From: Christiangramia sp. | Lineage (GTDB): Bacteria; Bacteroidota; Bacteroidia; Flavobacteriales; Flavobacteriaceae | Assembly: GCA_024635735.1 (NCBI GenBank) | Contig: JAGXII010000193.1 | Span: forward strand, 1 to 34,210 | Direction: 5' to 3' | DNA: 34,210 nt | Shown: positions 16,599-25,207 of the stretch, one piece after another | Layout of the letters: the number at the start of each line of letters is the position of its first letter | Position numbering within the stretch: the first letter of the stretch is position 1 | Position numbers and translations under genes: made by a program | Notes under the pieces: model-generated | Told to the model about the DNA's origin: nothing | The model's input: the letters and a program-made list of their open reading frames with translations, nothing else | Database searches by the model: none

Positions 16599-16682
16599 AC
16601 CCCTCCCATCCTCCCCGAGGCGGAGGGGTTAGATTATAAAATTAAATACTAATTTCTCCCCTTAGGGGAGATCAAGAGGGGT
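16599..16682. repeat. 84-bp hairpin-rich interspersed repeat between atpA and atpG
   Basis: Terminal inverted repeats ACCCCTC (16599-16605) and GAGGGGT (16676-16682) bound the element. Inside, ACCCCTCC (16599-16606) also pairs with GGAGGGGT (16622-16629), and TCTCCCC-TTA-GGGGAGA (16655-16671) forms a 7-bp stem. The GC-rich arms contrast with the AT-rich surroundings. Similar CTCCCC..GGGGAG repeats are scattered in intergenic regions of many Flavobacteriia genomes. The element begins 4 bases after the atpA stop and ends 2 bases before the atpG ATG. Its GAGGGG resembles a Shine-Dalgarno core but lies only 3 nt from the ATG. Confidence 0.75.
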
Positions 16683-16684
16683 TT

Positions 16685-17545
16685 ATGGCAAACTTAAAAG
16701 AATTACGTAGCAGGATTACATCGGTATCTTCAACGATGCAGATTACCAGTGCCATGAAAATGGTATCGGCTTCAAAATTGAGTAAAGCCCAGGATGCTAT
16801 TACATCTATGAGGCCTTATGCTGAAAAGCTGACCCAATTGCTACAGGATTTAAGTGCGACTCTAGATGATGAATCCGGAAGTAAATTCGCTGAAGATCGC
16901 GAAGTGAAGAAGGTTCTTATTGTTGCTATTTCATCTAATAAAGGACTTGCCGGAGCTTTTAATACCAATATTATTAAGAAGGTAAAGCTTAGGATTCAGG
17001 AGGAATATCAAGGCAAAGACGTTGAGGTTCTAACACTGGGTAAAAAAGCGAATGACATTCCCAAAAAGACCTTTAAAGTCTATGGGAACAACAATGCCAT
17101 TTTCGATGATCTTAGTTTTGAAAATGTATCTGAAATCGCCGAAGAGCTTATGCAAACATTTTTAGATGGGAAATATGATAAAATAGAAATCATATATAAC
17201 CAGTTTAAAAATGCAGCTACTCAGTATGTGATGACGGAGCAATTCCTTCCTATTGAGCAGTTTGAGAGTGAAGAAAATAAGCAACTGGATTATATTTTTG
17301 AACCATCAAAACTGGAGATTGTAAAAGAATTAATTCCTAAATCTCTTAAAATGCAATTATTCAAGGCGCTTAGGGATTCATTTGCAGCGGAACACGGCGC
17401 TCGTATGACTGCCATGCACAAAGCAACAGATAATGCGAAAGAATTGATAGGCGATCTTAAACTTTCTTATAACAAAGCAAGACAGGCTTCTATTACCAAT
17501 GAGATCTTAGAGATCGTTGGAGGTGCGGAAGCCTTGAAAGGATAA
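16685..17545 (+). CDS. atpG: F0F1 ATP synthase subunit gamma
   Basis: A 286-residue rotor shaft subunit. The N-terminal signature RITSVSSTMQITSAMKMVSA (residues 10-29) and the C-terminal EHGARMTAMHKATDNAKELI (about 242-261) are both present, so the coiled-coil shaft is complete. The Rossmann-like middle domain holds SSNKGLAGAFN. It starts directly after the interspersed repeat, which may affect its translation. It is the last gene of the operon; an intrinsic terminator follows about 50 bases downstream. Confidence 0.97.
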   Translation: MANLKELRSRITSVSSTMQITSAMKMVSASKLSKAQDAITSMRPYAEKLTQLLQDLSATLDDESGSKFAEDREVKKVLIVAISSNKGLAGAFNTNIIKKVKLRIQEEYQGKDVEVLTLGKKANDIPKKTFKVYGNNNAIFDDLSFENVSEIAEELMQTFLDGKYDKIEIIYNQFKNAATQYVMTEQFLPIEQFESEENKQLDYIFEPSKLEIVKELIPKSLKMQLFKALRDSFAAEHGARMTAMHKATDNAKELIGDLKLSYNKARQASITNEILEIVGGAEALKG

Positions 17546-17593
17546 AAATGTCGATTCTGAACAATGTGAAGAATCATGTCTTAAAATAATTAT

Positions 17594-17620
17594 AAAAACC
17601 CGCAATTATCGCGGGTTTTT
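17594..17620 (+). terminator. intrinsic terminator of the atp operon
   Basis: AAAAACCCGC (17594-17603) and GCGGGTTTTT (17611-17620) form a 10-bp perfect stem with a 7-base loop, GC-rich at the tip and ending in a T-run. It is 48 bases after the atpG stop. Confidence 0.9.
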
Positions 17621-17668
17621 ATTTGGTATGGGTTTTGTTTTTATAACTTCAAACTAAAATCAGACATC

Positions 17669-18112
17669 ATGAAAAATGCAATACACTTTTTAGCAGGAAT
17701 TTTTGTTCTTGGCGTTTTTGCCTCCTGTGGCAGTAACAAGGACCTTCAGGAGCGGGCTCCTGCGCAGTTTAGTGAGGCCTATTATGTTTATACTTCAAAT
17801 GGGATTCAGTTAAATATTCCTGTAGTGGCTATTCAGGATGAAAGAATTTCACTGGACTCTGTCTATTTCCACGGAATGAAGTCTGCACTGGAGAAAAATG
17901 AAGAACAGCCCAATATATATGTGGCAAATTTCCGCATGGGAATGGGTGATAAGGTAATGCATAAAGATCCTAAGAAAGAATACGGAAATACTCCACCTCA
18001 AATGCCTGAGGAAAGCCCTTTCGAAATTAATAAGGATGAAGCGGTTCTGGTATTTACTCAAAACGGAAAGACAAAATTCTATAAACTAACAGGAATTGTG
18101 GAAAAGGAATAA
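17669..18112 (+). CDS. small lipoprotein of unknown function
   Basis: A 147-residue protein with a type II signal peptide: hydrophobic core, lipobox FASC and acylated Cys20. The mature part is about 127 residues, predicted mainly beta. It contains ISLDSVYFHGMKSALEK (about residues 65-81), a possible small binding fold, and a pair of strands at the C-terminus (EAVLVFTQNGKTKFYKLTGI). I recognise no domain. It stands alone between the atp terminator and the flippase gene. The following 61 bases show no clear terminator, so read-through into the flippase is possible. Confidence 0.8.
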   Translation: MKNAIHFLAGIFVLGVFASCGSNKDLQERAPAQFSEAYYVYTSNGIQLNIPVVAIQDERISLDSVYFHGMKSALEKNEEQPNIYVANFRMGMGDKVMHKDPKKEYGNTPPQMPEESPFEINKDEAVLVFTQNGKTKFYKLTGIVEKE

Positions 18113-18173
18113 ACCCCAAAGCTTTCATAATCCTGATTTATTCAGATATTTGTAATAAATCAACCAACTCCTG

Positions 18174-19616
18174 TTGAGTACTTTAAAAAGATTTTTTCAA
18201 GACACTCTTATTTACGGTTTTGCGACGGTATTTCCACGACTCATGAATTTCGTGCTCGTACCTCTGCATACCGAAATACTTCCAAGGGAAGAATATTCAG
18301 TGAACACAGTCTTCTATGTATGGGCTGCGTTTTTCAATGTTCTTCTTACCTATGGAATGGAAACCTCTTTTTTTAGATTTTTCAGTCAGTCTAAGCAAAA
18401 ATCAACGGTATTCTCCACTGCTTTCATTGCGTTAACCAGCAGTACAGTACTGTTTGCAATTGCGGTTTTTATATTCCAGGATACTTTTATAGGATTAATG
18501 GATCTAGATCCATTTTATTTTCAATTGTTATTTAGCGTACTGGTTCTTGATACCCTTGTGGTGGTACCTTTTGCCTATCTAAGGGCTACAGGAAGGCCTA
18601 TAAAATTCGCGGGGGTTAAGATCATTAACATTTTGATCTATGTTCTACTGAACTTTTATTTCCTTTGGTTCGTAAGGGATTATCCACAGTATGCCCCGCA
18701 GTTTGTCCTTGAGAATTATGATATTAAAGATATTGTAGGTTATATATTCATGGCAAATGTTGCAGCCAGCGGTGTTACTCTATTGATTCTGTTACCTTAT
18801 TTTTTTAGAACCAGGATCGATTTCAGTTTTGATATTTTTAAACAAATGTGGGCCTATGGCTGGCCTATTATGGTTGCCGGAATCGCCTTTGTGATTAACG
18901 AAAACCTGGATAAATTAATGATCAAGGATATGATCTCAGACGAGATTATGGGTGCATACTCCGGTTGCTATAAACTGGCAGTATTCATGACTATTTTCGT
19001 TCAGGCATTTAAAATGGGAGCAGAACCTTTTTTCTTTAATTATGCTCAAAAGGAAAATGCACGGGAAATTTATGCTGAAATCCTGAAGTATTTTGTGATT
19101 TCAGGAGCACTTATTTTCCTGGTTCTGGTGAGTTTTATAGATCTTTTTAAAGAGTTTGTGATAAGAGATCCTGAATACTGGATGGCCATCAGTATTGTCC
19201 CGATAATTTTACTGGCCAATTTGTTTCTGGGGATTTATCACAACCTCTCTGTATGGTATAAATTAACAGATAGAACGCGAACGGGTATGTACATTTCGGT
19301 TTTTGGGGCTTTGGTAACTATAGGGCTAAACCTTGCGCTGATACCGGTACTGGGATTTATTGCCGCCGCCTGGGCCACTTTAATAGCTTATGGCAGTATG
19401 ATGCTTATCTCTTATTTCCTCGGAAAAAGATATTATAAGGTACCCTATAACGTTAAAAAAATAAGTTTTTATTTGTTGCTGTCTATTGGACTTTCTATAC
19501 TTTCCTTCCTGTTTTTTAGGGAAAATTACTGGATGGCAACCGCAATAGTTGGAGCATTTGCTCTCACTGTTTTTTCAATGGAACGTAAACAATTACAAAA
19601 AATAATAAGTCAATGA
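18174..19616 (+). CDS. polysaccharide flippase (MOP/Wzx-like)
   Basis: A 480-residue inner-membrane protein with 12 to 14 predicted helices, of the MOP (MATE/Wzx/MurJ) exporter superfamily that flips lipid-linked sugars. The N-terminal FFQDTLIYGFATVFPRLMNF (residues 7-26) and GWPIMVAGIAFVINENLDKLM (about 235-255) are typical of lipopolysaccharide/O-antigen flippases in Bacteroidota. The start is TTG at 18174, giving MSTLKRFFQDT; no ATG upstream is in frame without a stop. The stop overlaps the dut start (ATGA), so both are co-translated. The substrate is not determinable; glycosyltransferase genes are not adjacent. Confidence 0.9.
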   Translation: MSTLKRFFQDTLIYGFATVFPRLMNFVLVPLHTEILPREEYSVNTVFYVWAAFFNVLLTYGMETSFFRFFSQSKQKSTVFSTAFIALTSSTVLFAIAVFIFQDTFIGLMDLDPFYFQLLFSVLVLDTLVVVPFAYLRATGRPIKFAGVKIINILIYVLLNFYFLWFVRDYPQYAPQFVLENYDIKDIVGYIFMANVAASGVTLLILLPYFFRTRIDFSFDIFKQMWAYGWPIMVAGIAFVINENLDKLMIKDMISDEIMGAYSGCYKLAVFMTIFVQAFKMGAEPFFFNYAQKENAREIYAEILKYFVISGALIFLVLVSFIDLFKEFVIRDPEYWMAISIVPIILLANLFLGIYHNLSVWYKLTDRTRTGMYISVFGALVTIGLNLALIPVLGFIAAAWATLIAYGSMMLISYFLGKRYYKVPYNVKKISFYLLLSIGLSILSFLFFRENYWMATAIVGAFALTVFSMERKQLQKIISQ

Positions 19617-20047
19617 TCGTTAAGGTTATAAACAAATCAAAACATGCGCTGCCTAATTATGAAACCGAAGCTTCCGCAGGGCTTGATATTCGGGCAAATA
19701 TTGATGACCCGGTAGTATTGAAACCTCTTGAAAGAGCTATCATTAAAACCGGACTATTTATAGAATTACCAGTAGGTTACGAAGCTCAGGTAAGGCCAAG
19801 AAGCGGGCTGGCTGCAAAAAAAGGAATTACCGTCTTGAATTCACCGGGAACTATTGATGCCGATTACCTGGGAGAAATTGGGGTAATTCTAGTAAATCTT
19901 TCTAATGATGAGTTTACCGTTCAGGATGGTGAAAGAGTGGCTCAGCTGGTCATTGCCAAACACGAACAGATAGAATGGGAAGAAACCGAAGTTCTTCAGG
20001 ATTCTCAAAGAGGAGCCGGAGGATTTGGAAGCACAGGAAGCAAATAA
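19613..20047 (+). CDS. dut: dUTP diphosphatase
   Basis: A 144-residue trimeric dUTPase that hydrolyses dUTP to dUMP and PPi, keeping uracil out of DNA and feeding thymidylate synthesis. All five motifs are visible: ASAGLDIRA (20-28), RPRSGLA (61-67), GTIDADYLGEIGVILVN (79-95, with the catalytic Asp and Tyr), DGERVAQLVI (105-114) and the flexible C-terminal RGAGGFGSTG (133-142). The ATG overlaps the flippase stop. In Bacteroidota dut is commonly followed by this nucleotidyltransferase, TPR, DUF4292 and EnvC-like set. Confidence 0.97.
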   Translation: MIVKVINKSKHALPNYETEASAGLDIRANIDDPVVLKPLERAIIKTGLFIELPVGYEAQVRPRSGLAAKKGITVLNSPGTIDADYLGEIGVILVNLSNDEFTVQDGERVAQLVIAKHEQIEWEETEVLQDSQRGAGGFGSTGSK

Positions 20048-20106
20048 ATGATAAAACTTTGCCCTCATCTAAAATTTTTAATGAAGGCAGAAACAAAAAA
20101 ATTAAA

Positions 20107-21117
20107 ATGAAAATTATAGTACCAATGGCTGGTCGTGGTTCACGACTTCGCCCACATACTTTAACCGTTCCAAAACCGTTAATTCCTATAGCAGGCAAGC
20201 CTATTGTGCACCGTCTGGTAGAAGATATTGCGAAAGTTCTGGACGAAAAAATAGATGAGGTTGCCTTCATCATCGGAGAGGATTTTGGCGAACAGGTAGA
20301 AAAAGACCTGATGAAGATCGCCAATTCACTTGGAGCCAAGGGAACGATTTATTATCAGGATAAACCTCTGGGTACCGGTCACGCTATTATGTGCGCGAAA
20401 GAATCCTTAAGCGGTCCGGCGGTTATCGCTTACGCCGATACATTATTCAAAGCAGATTTTAACCTTGATAAATCGGCAGATGCTGTGATGTGGGTAAAAA
20501 AGGTAGAAAATCCTTCCGCATACGGAGTGGTAAAATTAAACCAGAATGATGAGATCGTTGGTCTGGTTGAGAAACCGGAGGAATTCGTTTCAGATCTGGC
20601 GGTAATTGGAATTTATTATTTTAAAAACATCGAAATTCTGAAAAATGAGCTTCAAAATGTACTGGATAATAAATTAACCCGGGGCGGAGAATATCAAATC
20701 AATGATGGTATCGAAGCGATGCGTAAGAATGGTTTGAGATTTGTACCGGGTAAGGTGGATGAATGGATGGACTGCGGGAACAAAAATGTTACCGTGGAAA
20801 CCAATGGCAGAATGCTTAAATTTCTTCATCAGGACGGGGAAAAACTTATCTCAGATTCAGTTAAGATTAAGGATTCAGAAATAACTGAACCTTGCTATAT
20901 TGGGGAGAATGTAGAATTGATCAACGCAAAGATAGGGCCTAATGTATCTGTTGGTGACGGTACAAGAATTGAAAATTCCACGATTAAGAACAGTCTTATT
21001 CAAACAAATTCTGAAATAAAAAATGCCAGTCTTGATAATGCGATGATCGGGAATCATGCTAAATTTGATGGCAACTTTACTCAAATTAGCATTGGAGACT
21101 ATTCAGTGCTGGAATAA
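20107..21117 (+). CDS. sugar-phosphate nucleotidyltransferase with left-handed beta-helix tail
   Basis: A 336-residue NDP-sugar pyrophosphorylase-like enzyme. The nucleotide signature MAGRGSRLRPHTLTVPKPLI (residues 7-26), the metal-binding YADTLF (109-114), VEKPEEF (154-160) and DEWMDCGN (218-225) define the NTP-transferase domain. Residues 263-335 show hexapeptide-like repeats of a left-handed beta-helix. It resembles glucose-1-phosphate thymidylyl/uridylyltransferases, but nucleotide and sugar cannot be fixed from sequence. The start is ATG 20107; a longer in-frame version from 19975 would overlap dut by 73 bases and add non-family residues. It lies in the dut-EnvC gene string and may supply sugar nucleotides for envelope glycans. 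Confidence 0.9.
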   Translation: MKIIVPMAGRGSRLRPHTLTVPKPLIPIAGKPIVHRLVEDIAKVLDEKIDEVAFIIGEDFGEQVEKDLMKIANSLGAKGTIYYQDKPLGTGHAIMCAKESLSGPAVIAYADTLFKADFNLDKSADAVMWVKKVENPSAYGVVKLNQNDEIVGLVEKPEEFVSDLAVIGIYYFKNIEILKNELQNVLDNKLTRGGEYQINDGIEAMRKNGLRFVPGKVDEWMDCGNKNVTVETNGRMLKFLHQDGEKLISDSVKIKDSEITEPCYIGENVELINAKIGPNVSVGDGTRIENSTIKNSLIQTNSEIKNASLDNAMIGNHAKFDGNFTQISIGDYSVLE

Positions 21118-21126
21118 ATTAAGAAT

Positions 21127-22491
21127 ATGAAAAACCTGTTTATCATACTGGTAGTGGTTTTATCTGCAATTTCTGCAAATGCGCAGGAATTGCCTCAGCC
21201 GCTTAAGGATGTTAATCAGGATGATCTGGGTGTTGTAAGCGATAAGTTTCAGGAGTATTTCTTTGAGGCACTTAAGCAAAAAGGGATTGAAAATTATGAA
21301 AAGGCGATAACAGCCCTGGAAAAATGTCTAACTCTTCAGGACAATAAGGGCATTGTATATTTTGAATTAGGTAAAAACTATCGTGAACTTCAGCAATTTG
21401 ATAAATCTACTGAATACCTTCAGAAGGCTCATGAGGTGAGTCCCGATAAGGAATCTATTCTGGTTTATTTATTCCAGACCTATGGAATGATTGAAAATTA
21501 CGCGGGAGCCATTGCAACGATCAAAAAACTAATTCCATTTGATCAGTCTTACCGGGAAGATCTTGCAAATCTTTATTTGCTGAACGGGGATTATGATCTC
21601 GCCTTAAAATTGCTTGACGAACTTGATGAGCAGCTAGGGGCCAATAGTTATAGAAATTCCTTGCGAAGACAAATTTACGCGCGCACCAATAATACAGATG
21701 CGCAGATAAATAATTTGCAGGAAAGCATTTCCAATAATCCCGAAGAAGAGCAGAATTATTTGAACCTTATCTACATTTACAGTGAACAGGGAGATGATGA
21801 AGAAGCTTTCAGGGTTGCGAAGGAGCTTTTAGAGACCAATCCCGGTTCCTTTCTTGCACATCTGGCTCTCTATAAGTTTTACCTGGATAAAGGTGATCCC
21901 GGGGAAGCGATCGCTTCTATGAAGATTGTTTTTGAAAGTGAGGAGATCGATGCCGAATCAAAATTTAAGGTATTGAATGATTTTCTCAATTTTGTGCAGG
22001 AGAATCCTGAATATGAAGAGGAACTTATTGAGGTTGCCGGTAAACTTTCTGAATGGGAAAATGCGCCTGAATTATATGAGCAGCTCGGGCAGTATTATCT
22101 TAAAAAGGACAATAGAGAGGATGCTCTTACGTTTTTTGAACTGGGGCTTAAAGAAAATCCCGATAATTTTGAGCTGTTAAAGAATACGCTATTACTTCAA
22201 CTTGAGTATCGCAAGTTCGAAAGCGCTGTAGAATTGAGTAAGAATGCTCTTGAGATTTTCCCTTCTCAGCCTATGCTTTACTTATTTCAGGCAGTTGCAC
22301 TAAATCAGCTTTCAAGTTTTGAAGCTGCTGAAAAGAGCCTTAAAGAGGGACTTGATTATCTTATTGATGATACCCGGATGGAAATGGATTTTTATTCTCA
22401 GCTGGTGATTTGTTATAATGGAATGAATAATGCACTGAAGGCTGAAGAGTATCGGCAGAAAGCCGAAAATCTTAAAAAAGAAATTAATTAA
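21127..22491 (+). CDS. periplasmic TPR protein
   Basis: A 454-residue protein with an ordinary Sec signal (residues 1-20, ending SANAQ) followed by tandem tetratricopeptide repeats over nearly the whole length. Examples are KGIENYEKAITALEKCLTLQ, then GKNYRELQQFDKSTEYLQKA, and near the C-terminus FQAVALNQLSSFEAAEKSLK. TPR arrays are protein-binding scaffolds; here one would act in the periplasm. The gene is 9 bases after the nucleotidyltransferase, and its stop overlaps the first base of the DUF4292 start (TAATG). The conserved neighbourhood with DUF4292 and EnvC-like proteins suggests envelope or peptidoglycan assembly. The exact role is unknown. Confidence 0.9.
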   Translation: MKNLFIILVVVLSAISANAQELPQPLKDVNQDDLGVVSDKFQEYFFEALKQKGIENYEKAITALEKCLTLQDNKGIVYFELGKNYRELQQFDKSTEYLQKAHEVSPDKESILVYLFQTYGMIENYAGAIATIKKLIPFDQSYREDLANLYLLNGDYDLALKLLDELDEQLGANSYRNSLRRQIYARTNNTDAQINNLQESISNNPEEEQNYLNLIYIYSEQGDDEEAFRVAKELLETNPGSFLAHLALYKFYLDKGDPGEAIASMKIVFESEEIDAESKFKVLNDFLNFVQENPEYEEELIEVAGKLSEWENAPELYEQLGQYYLKKDNREDALTFFELGLKENPDNFELLKNTLLLQLEYRKFESAVELSKNALEIFPSQPMLYLFQAVALNQLSSFEAAEKSLKEGLDYLIDDTRMEMDFYSQLVICYNGMNNALKAEEYRQKAENLKKEIN

Positions 22492-23261
22492 TGTTAAAGA
22501 AAATTTTTGCCCTGATTCTATTATCCTTCTTTGTGGTTTCCTGCGGAAGCAGAAGATCAGCTTCAAAGATAGTTACTAAAGATGCGGAAGCGGTATCGGT
22601 GATCCAGAAGCATTATAAGAATGAACTGGACTTTAAAACCGTATCCGGTAGATTAAAGGCGGTATATCAGGATGAGGAGAGAACTCAATCGGTTAATTTG
22701 AGTTTTCGAATGGAGAAAGATAAAGCGATCTGGATGAGTGCCAGCGTTCTGGGGTTTCCTGTGGCTAAAGCCTATATTACCCCAACGAGTGTGAGTTATT
22801 ACGAAAAAGTTACTCAATCCTATTTTGACGGAGACTTCAGCCTGCTAAGTGATTTTTTGGGGACGCCACTGGACTTTCAGAAACTTCAGAATTTACTTAT
22901 AGGGCAGGCGATTTACGATTTACGATCTGAAAACTATAAATTCACTCAATCTCCAAAGGGTTTTCAATTTGTTTCAGATGAAGCAAATGTGATTAAGAAA
23001 ATGTTTTTGCTGGATCCCCTTAATTTTAAGGCGCAGGCACAACAACTGGCACAGGAGAATGAAAACCGGAGTCTAACGATTACATATTCAGATTATCAAA
23101 AGGTTGCAGGTTATATTTTCCCTGAAAACATAAGAATTATCGCAAATGAAGGTGGAACCGGGACAAATATAGATCTAACCTACAGGTCACTAAGTTTCAA
23201 TGAAGAACTCAGTTTCCCGTTCGAAATTCCTTCGGGATATGAAGAAATCAGTTTAAAATGA
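22491..23261 (+). CDS. DUF4292 lipoprotein
   Basis: A 256-residue lipoprotein with signal peptide and lipobox VVSC (acylated Cys18). The mature domain has beta-rich stretches such as TVSGRLKAVYQDEERTQSVN and MEKDKAIWMSASVLGFPVAK, characteristic of DUF4292. The curved-sheet pattern (hydrophobic strands followed by a helix around DFQKLQNLLIGQ) recalls LolA/LolB-type lipoprotein carriers, so a lipid- or lipoprotein-handling role is plausible but unproven. The start overlaps the TPR stop by one base and its stop overlaps the next ATG (ATGA), so the three genes are translationally coupled. Confidence 0.88.
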   Translation: MLKKIFALILLSFFVVSCGSRRSASKIVTKDAEAVSVIQKHYKNELDFKTVSGRLKAVYQDEERTQSVNLSFRMEKDKAIWMSASVLGFPVAKAYITPTSVSYYEKVTQSYFDGDFSLLSDFLGTPLDFQKLQNLLIGQAIYDLRSENYKFTQSPKGFQFVSDEANVIKKMFLLDPLNFKAQAQQLAQENENRSLTITYSDYQKVAGYIFPENIRIIANEGGTGTNIDLTYRSLSFNEELSFPFEIPSGYEEISLK

Positions 23262-24481
23262 TTCGAATAAATTACCCAAAATCTCTGATTTGCTTAATGC
23301 TGCTCTTTTTTGCATTCAATTCTGCAAATGCTCAAAACGACAGGGAGGAGCTTGAAAAAAGAAGAATAGAACTTCGAAATGAGATTAAAAGGATTAATGA
23401 ACTTCGTATTTCAAACCAGAAGAAGCAACGATCGGTTTTGGGCCAGGTGGAAGATCTTAATCAACAGATCAAAAGCACTGAGAATCTTATAAAAGTCACT
23501 AATCAGCAGGCTAATTTACTTACGCGTGAGATTAATACAAATACCAATAAAATAGGACAGCTTCGAAAAGAGCTGGAGAAGTTAAAGGAGGATTATGCCA
23601 AGATGATCAGGAAATCCTATAAAAGTAAATCCCAGCAAAGCCGAATAATGTTCCTGCTGTCTTCCAAAAGCTTTTTGCAGGCGTATAAGAGGCTTCAGTA
23701 TATGAAGCAGTATGCGAACTATCGCCAACAGCAAGGAGAGGAAATAAAGGCTCATACAGTCGAATTACAGCAACTGAATTCTCAGTTGGTAAAGCAGAAG
23801 GAGCAAAAGGATAAATTAATAGCCGAAAACCGTAAGACCAGGGCTCAGCTCGAAGAGAATCGCAAGTCCCAACAATCCCTCATGGTTACCATCAAAAAGA
23901 GGGAAGGGGAGTTTGCCGCACAAATTAGAAATAAACAACAGGAAATTGATGAAATAGATCGTGCTATCGATAGGATGATCCGGGAGTCTATCGCTAAGGC
24001 GAATAAGGAAAGTGGATCTTCTTCCCGTGACACGTACGAGCTTACCCCCGCAGCCAGAGCACTCGCTGCCGACTTTGCCAATAATAAAGGAAAACTACCA
24101 TGGCCGGTTAGATCTGGAGTGGTTACCATGCGATTTGGAAAACAACCGCACCCTATAGTTAAATCGGCTATTATTAACAACAACGGGGTACGTATAGATA
24201 CCGATCAAGGAGGAAAAGCAAGAGCTGTTTTTAACGGAACCGTGAGTGAGGTTCAGGCGGTAAAGGGAGCTAATATGGCCGTGATGGTCAGGCATGGTGA
24301 TTATATTACTATTTACAATAACCTGGAAAAAGTTTTTGTGAAAAGAGGGGATAATGTTACTACCGAGGAGGAACTGGGAGAGATTGCCACGAGTAAAACA
24401 ACTGGCAAGACCACACTTCACTTTTTTATTTTCAAAAACACTCAGAAAATGGATCCTGCCGACTGGATTTACCAGATGTAG
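23258..24481 (+). CDS. EnvC-like murein hydrolase activator with degenerate LytM domain
   Basis: A 407-residue periplasmic protein: signal peptide (1-25, ending NANAQ), long coiled coil (about 28-250), and a C-terminal LytM/M23 domain (about 280-407). Active LytM enzymes need Zn ligands from HP, GxDI and HLH. Here H298 is present, but the aspartate position is R312 (GVRID), the YxHL histidine is N355, and the first His of HLH is T386, leaving only H388. It should therefore lack peptidase activity and act, as EnvC does, by activating an N-acetylmuramoyl-L-alanine amidase at division sites. This is inferred by analogy; the amidase is not in the window. It overlaps DUF4292 by 4 bases and ends the coupled string. 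Confidence 0.9.
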   Translation: MIRINYPKSLICLMLLFFAFNSANAQNDREELEKRRIELRNEIKRINELRISNQKKQRSVLGQVEDLNQQIKSTENLIKVTNQQANLLTREINTNTNKIGQLRKELEKLKEDYAKMIRKSYKSKSQQSRIMFLLSSKSFLQAYKRLQYMKQYANYRQQQGEEIKAHTVELQQLNSQLVKQKEQKDKLIAENRKTRAQLEENRKSQQSLMVTIKKREGEFAAQIRNKQQEIDEIDRAIDRMIRESIAKANKESGSSSRDTYELTPAARALAADFANNKGKLPWPVRSGVVTMRFGKQPHPIVKSAIINNNGVRIDTDQGGKARAVFNGTVSEVQAVKGANMAVMVRHGDYITIYNNLEKVFVKRGDNVTTEEELGEIATSKTTGKTTLHFFIFKNTQKMDPADWIYQM

Positions 24482-24523
24482 CGCAACCTTTTGTGCTTTG
24501 CGGCATCTACTTAAAAATAGCGT

Positions 24524-25207
24524 ATGAAAACAAAAGTTTTTTTATTACTTCTTCCATGCCTTTTATTTTCATGTAATGGTGATGTTCAGATTGAAGATAA
24601 CAGGCGTTTACTGGTTTCGGGAAGTATCACTGGGAACGCTCCAGATAATATTTCAGTGGTGACGATGGGTGCATATAATATGGAACCCGATGATAATCCT
24701 GATAAAATTCTGGGTTTTGGTAAGAGTAATCAAAATGGAAAGTTTTCATTTACATCGCTGGACACCTATTCTCATAATTTACTTATTTCAATAAACTCTA
24801 AGGTGCTAGATGATTACAAAGAGAACATGGGATCTTATTATTTTTATGATGATTCAGGAATACATCAGCTTTCTTATGATCTGGGAGAAATCAACCTCCC
24901 GCAAAAAGTTTCTTTTGATTTTAATATCGAAAATACTTCAGGCACCTCAGACACTCTTTATTACTCATTTAAATATGAAAATCCGGTAAAGTATTTTGTG
25001 AGGGCCACTAATGATTTTGAGGAGGTTGAGGATAATTCTTATGTGACAGTCTATGAAATTTTGCCACTTTCTGAGCCTCGGGTTCATCATATTGATGTGG
25101 CAGCCGGCAGCGATCTTAAATTTATATACAATTTTGGAGATCAGGCGGCACAGGAAATAACTGTGAGTGTAAATTCTGAAACGAACTCTTATGATTTTGA
25201 ATACTAG
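24524..25207 (+). CDS. lipoprotein of unknown function
   Basis: A 227-residue protein with a lipoprotein signal peptide (lipobox LFSC, acylated Cys17). The mature part begins with beta-sandwich-like sequence (RRLLVSGSITGNAPDNISVV; GKFSFTSLDTYSHNLLISIN), resembling carboxypeptidase-regulatory or carbohydrate-binding folds, with aromatic-rich strands later. I do not recognise a family. It overlaps the next gene, a small beta-barrel protein, by 17 bases in another frame, so the two are probably made together as an outer-membrane lipoprotein/barrel pair. The 42-base gap from the EnvC-like gene has no clear terminator or -7 element. Confidence 0.8.
   Translation: MKTKVFLLLLPCLLFSCNGDVQIEDNRRLLVSGSITGNAPDNISVVTMGAYNMEPDDNPDKILGFGKSNQNGKFSFTSLDTYSHNLLISINSKVLDDYKENMGSYYFYDDSGIHQLSYDLGEINLPQKVSFDFNIENTSGTSDTLYYSFKYENPVKYFVRATNDFEEVEDNSYVTVYEILPLSEPRVHHIDVAAGSDLKFIYNFGDQAAQEITVSVNSETNSYDFEY

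Noticed and set aside
19975..20106. 44-residue extension of the sugar nucleotidyltransferase
   Set aside because: It overlaps dut in another frame and the canonical N-terminus begins at MKIIVPMAGRGSR (20107).
24482..24523. Terminator after the EnvC-like gene
   Set aside because: CGCAA and TTGCG can pair but the stem is short and no T-run follows.
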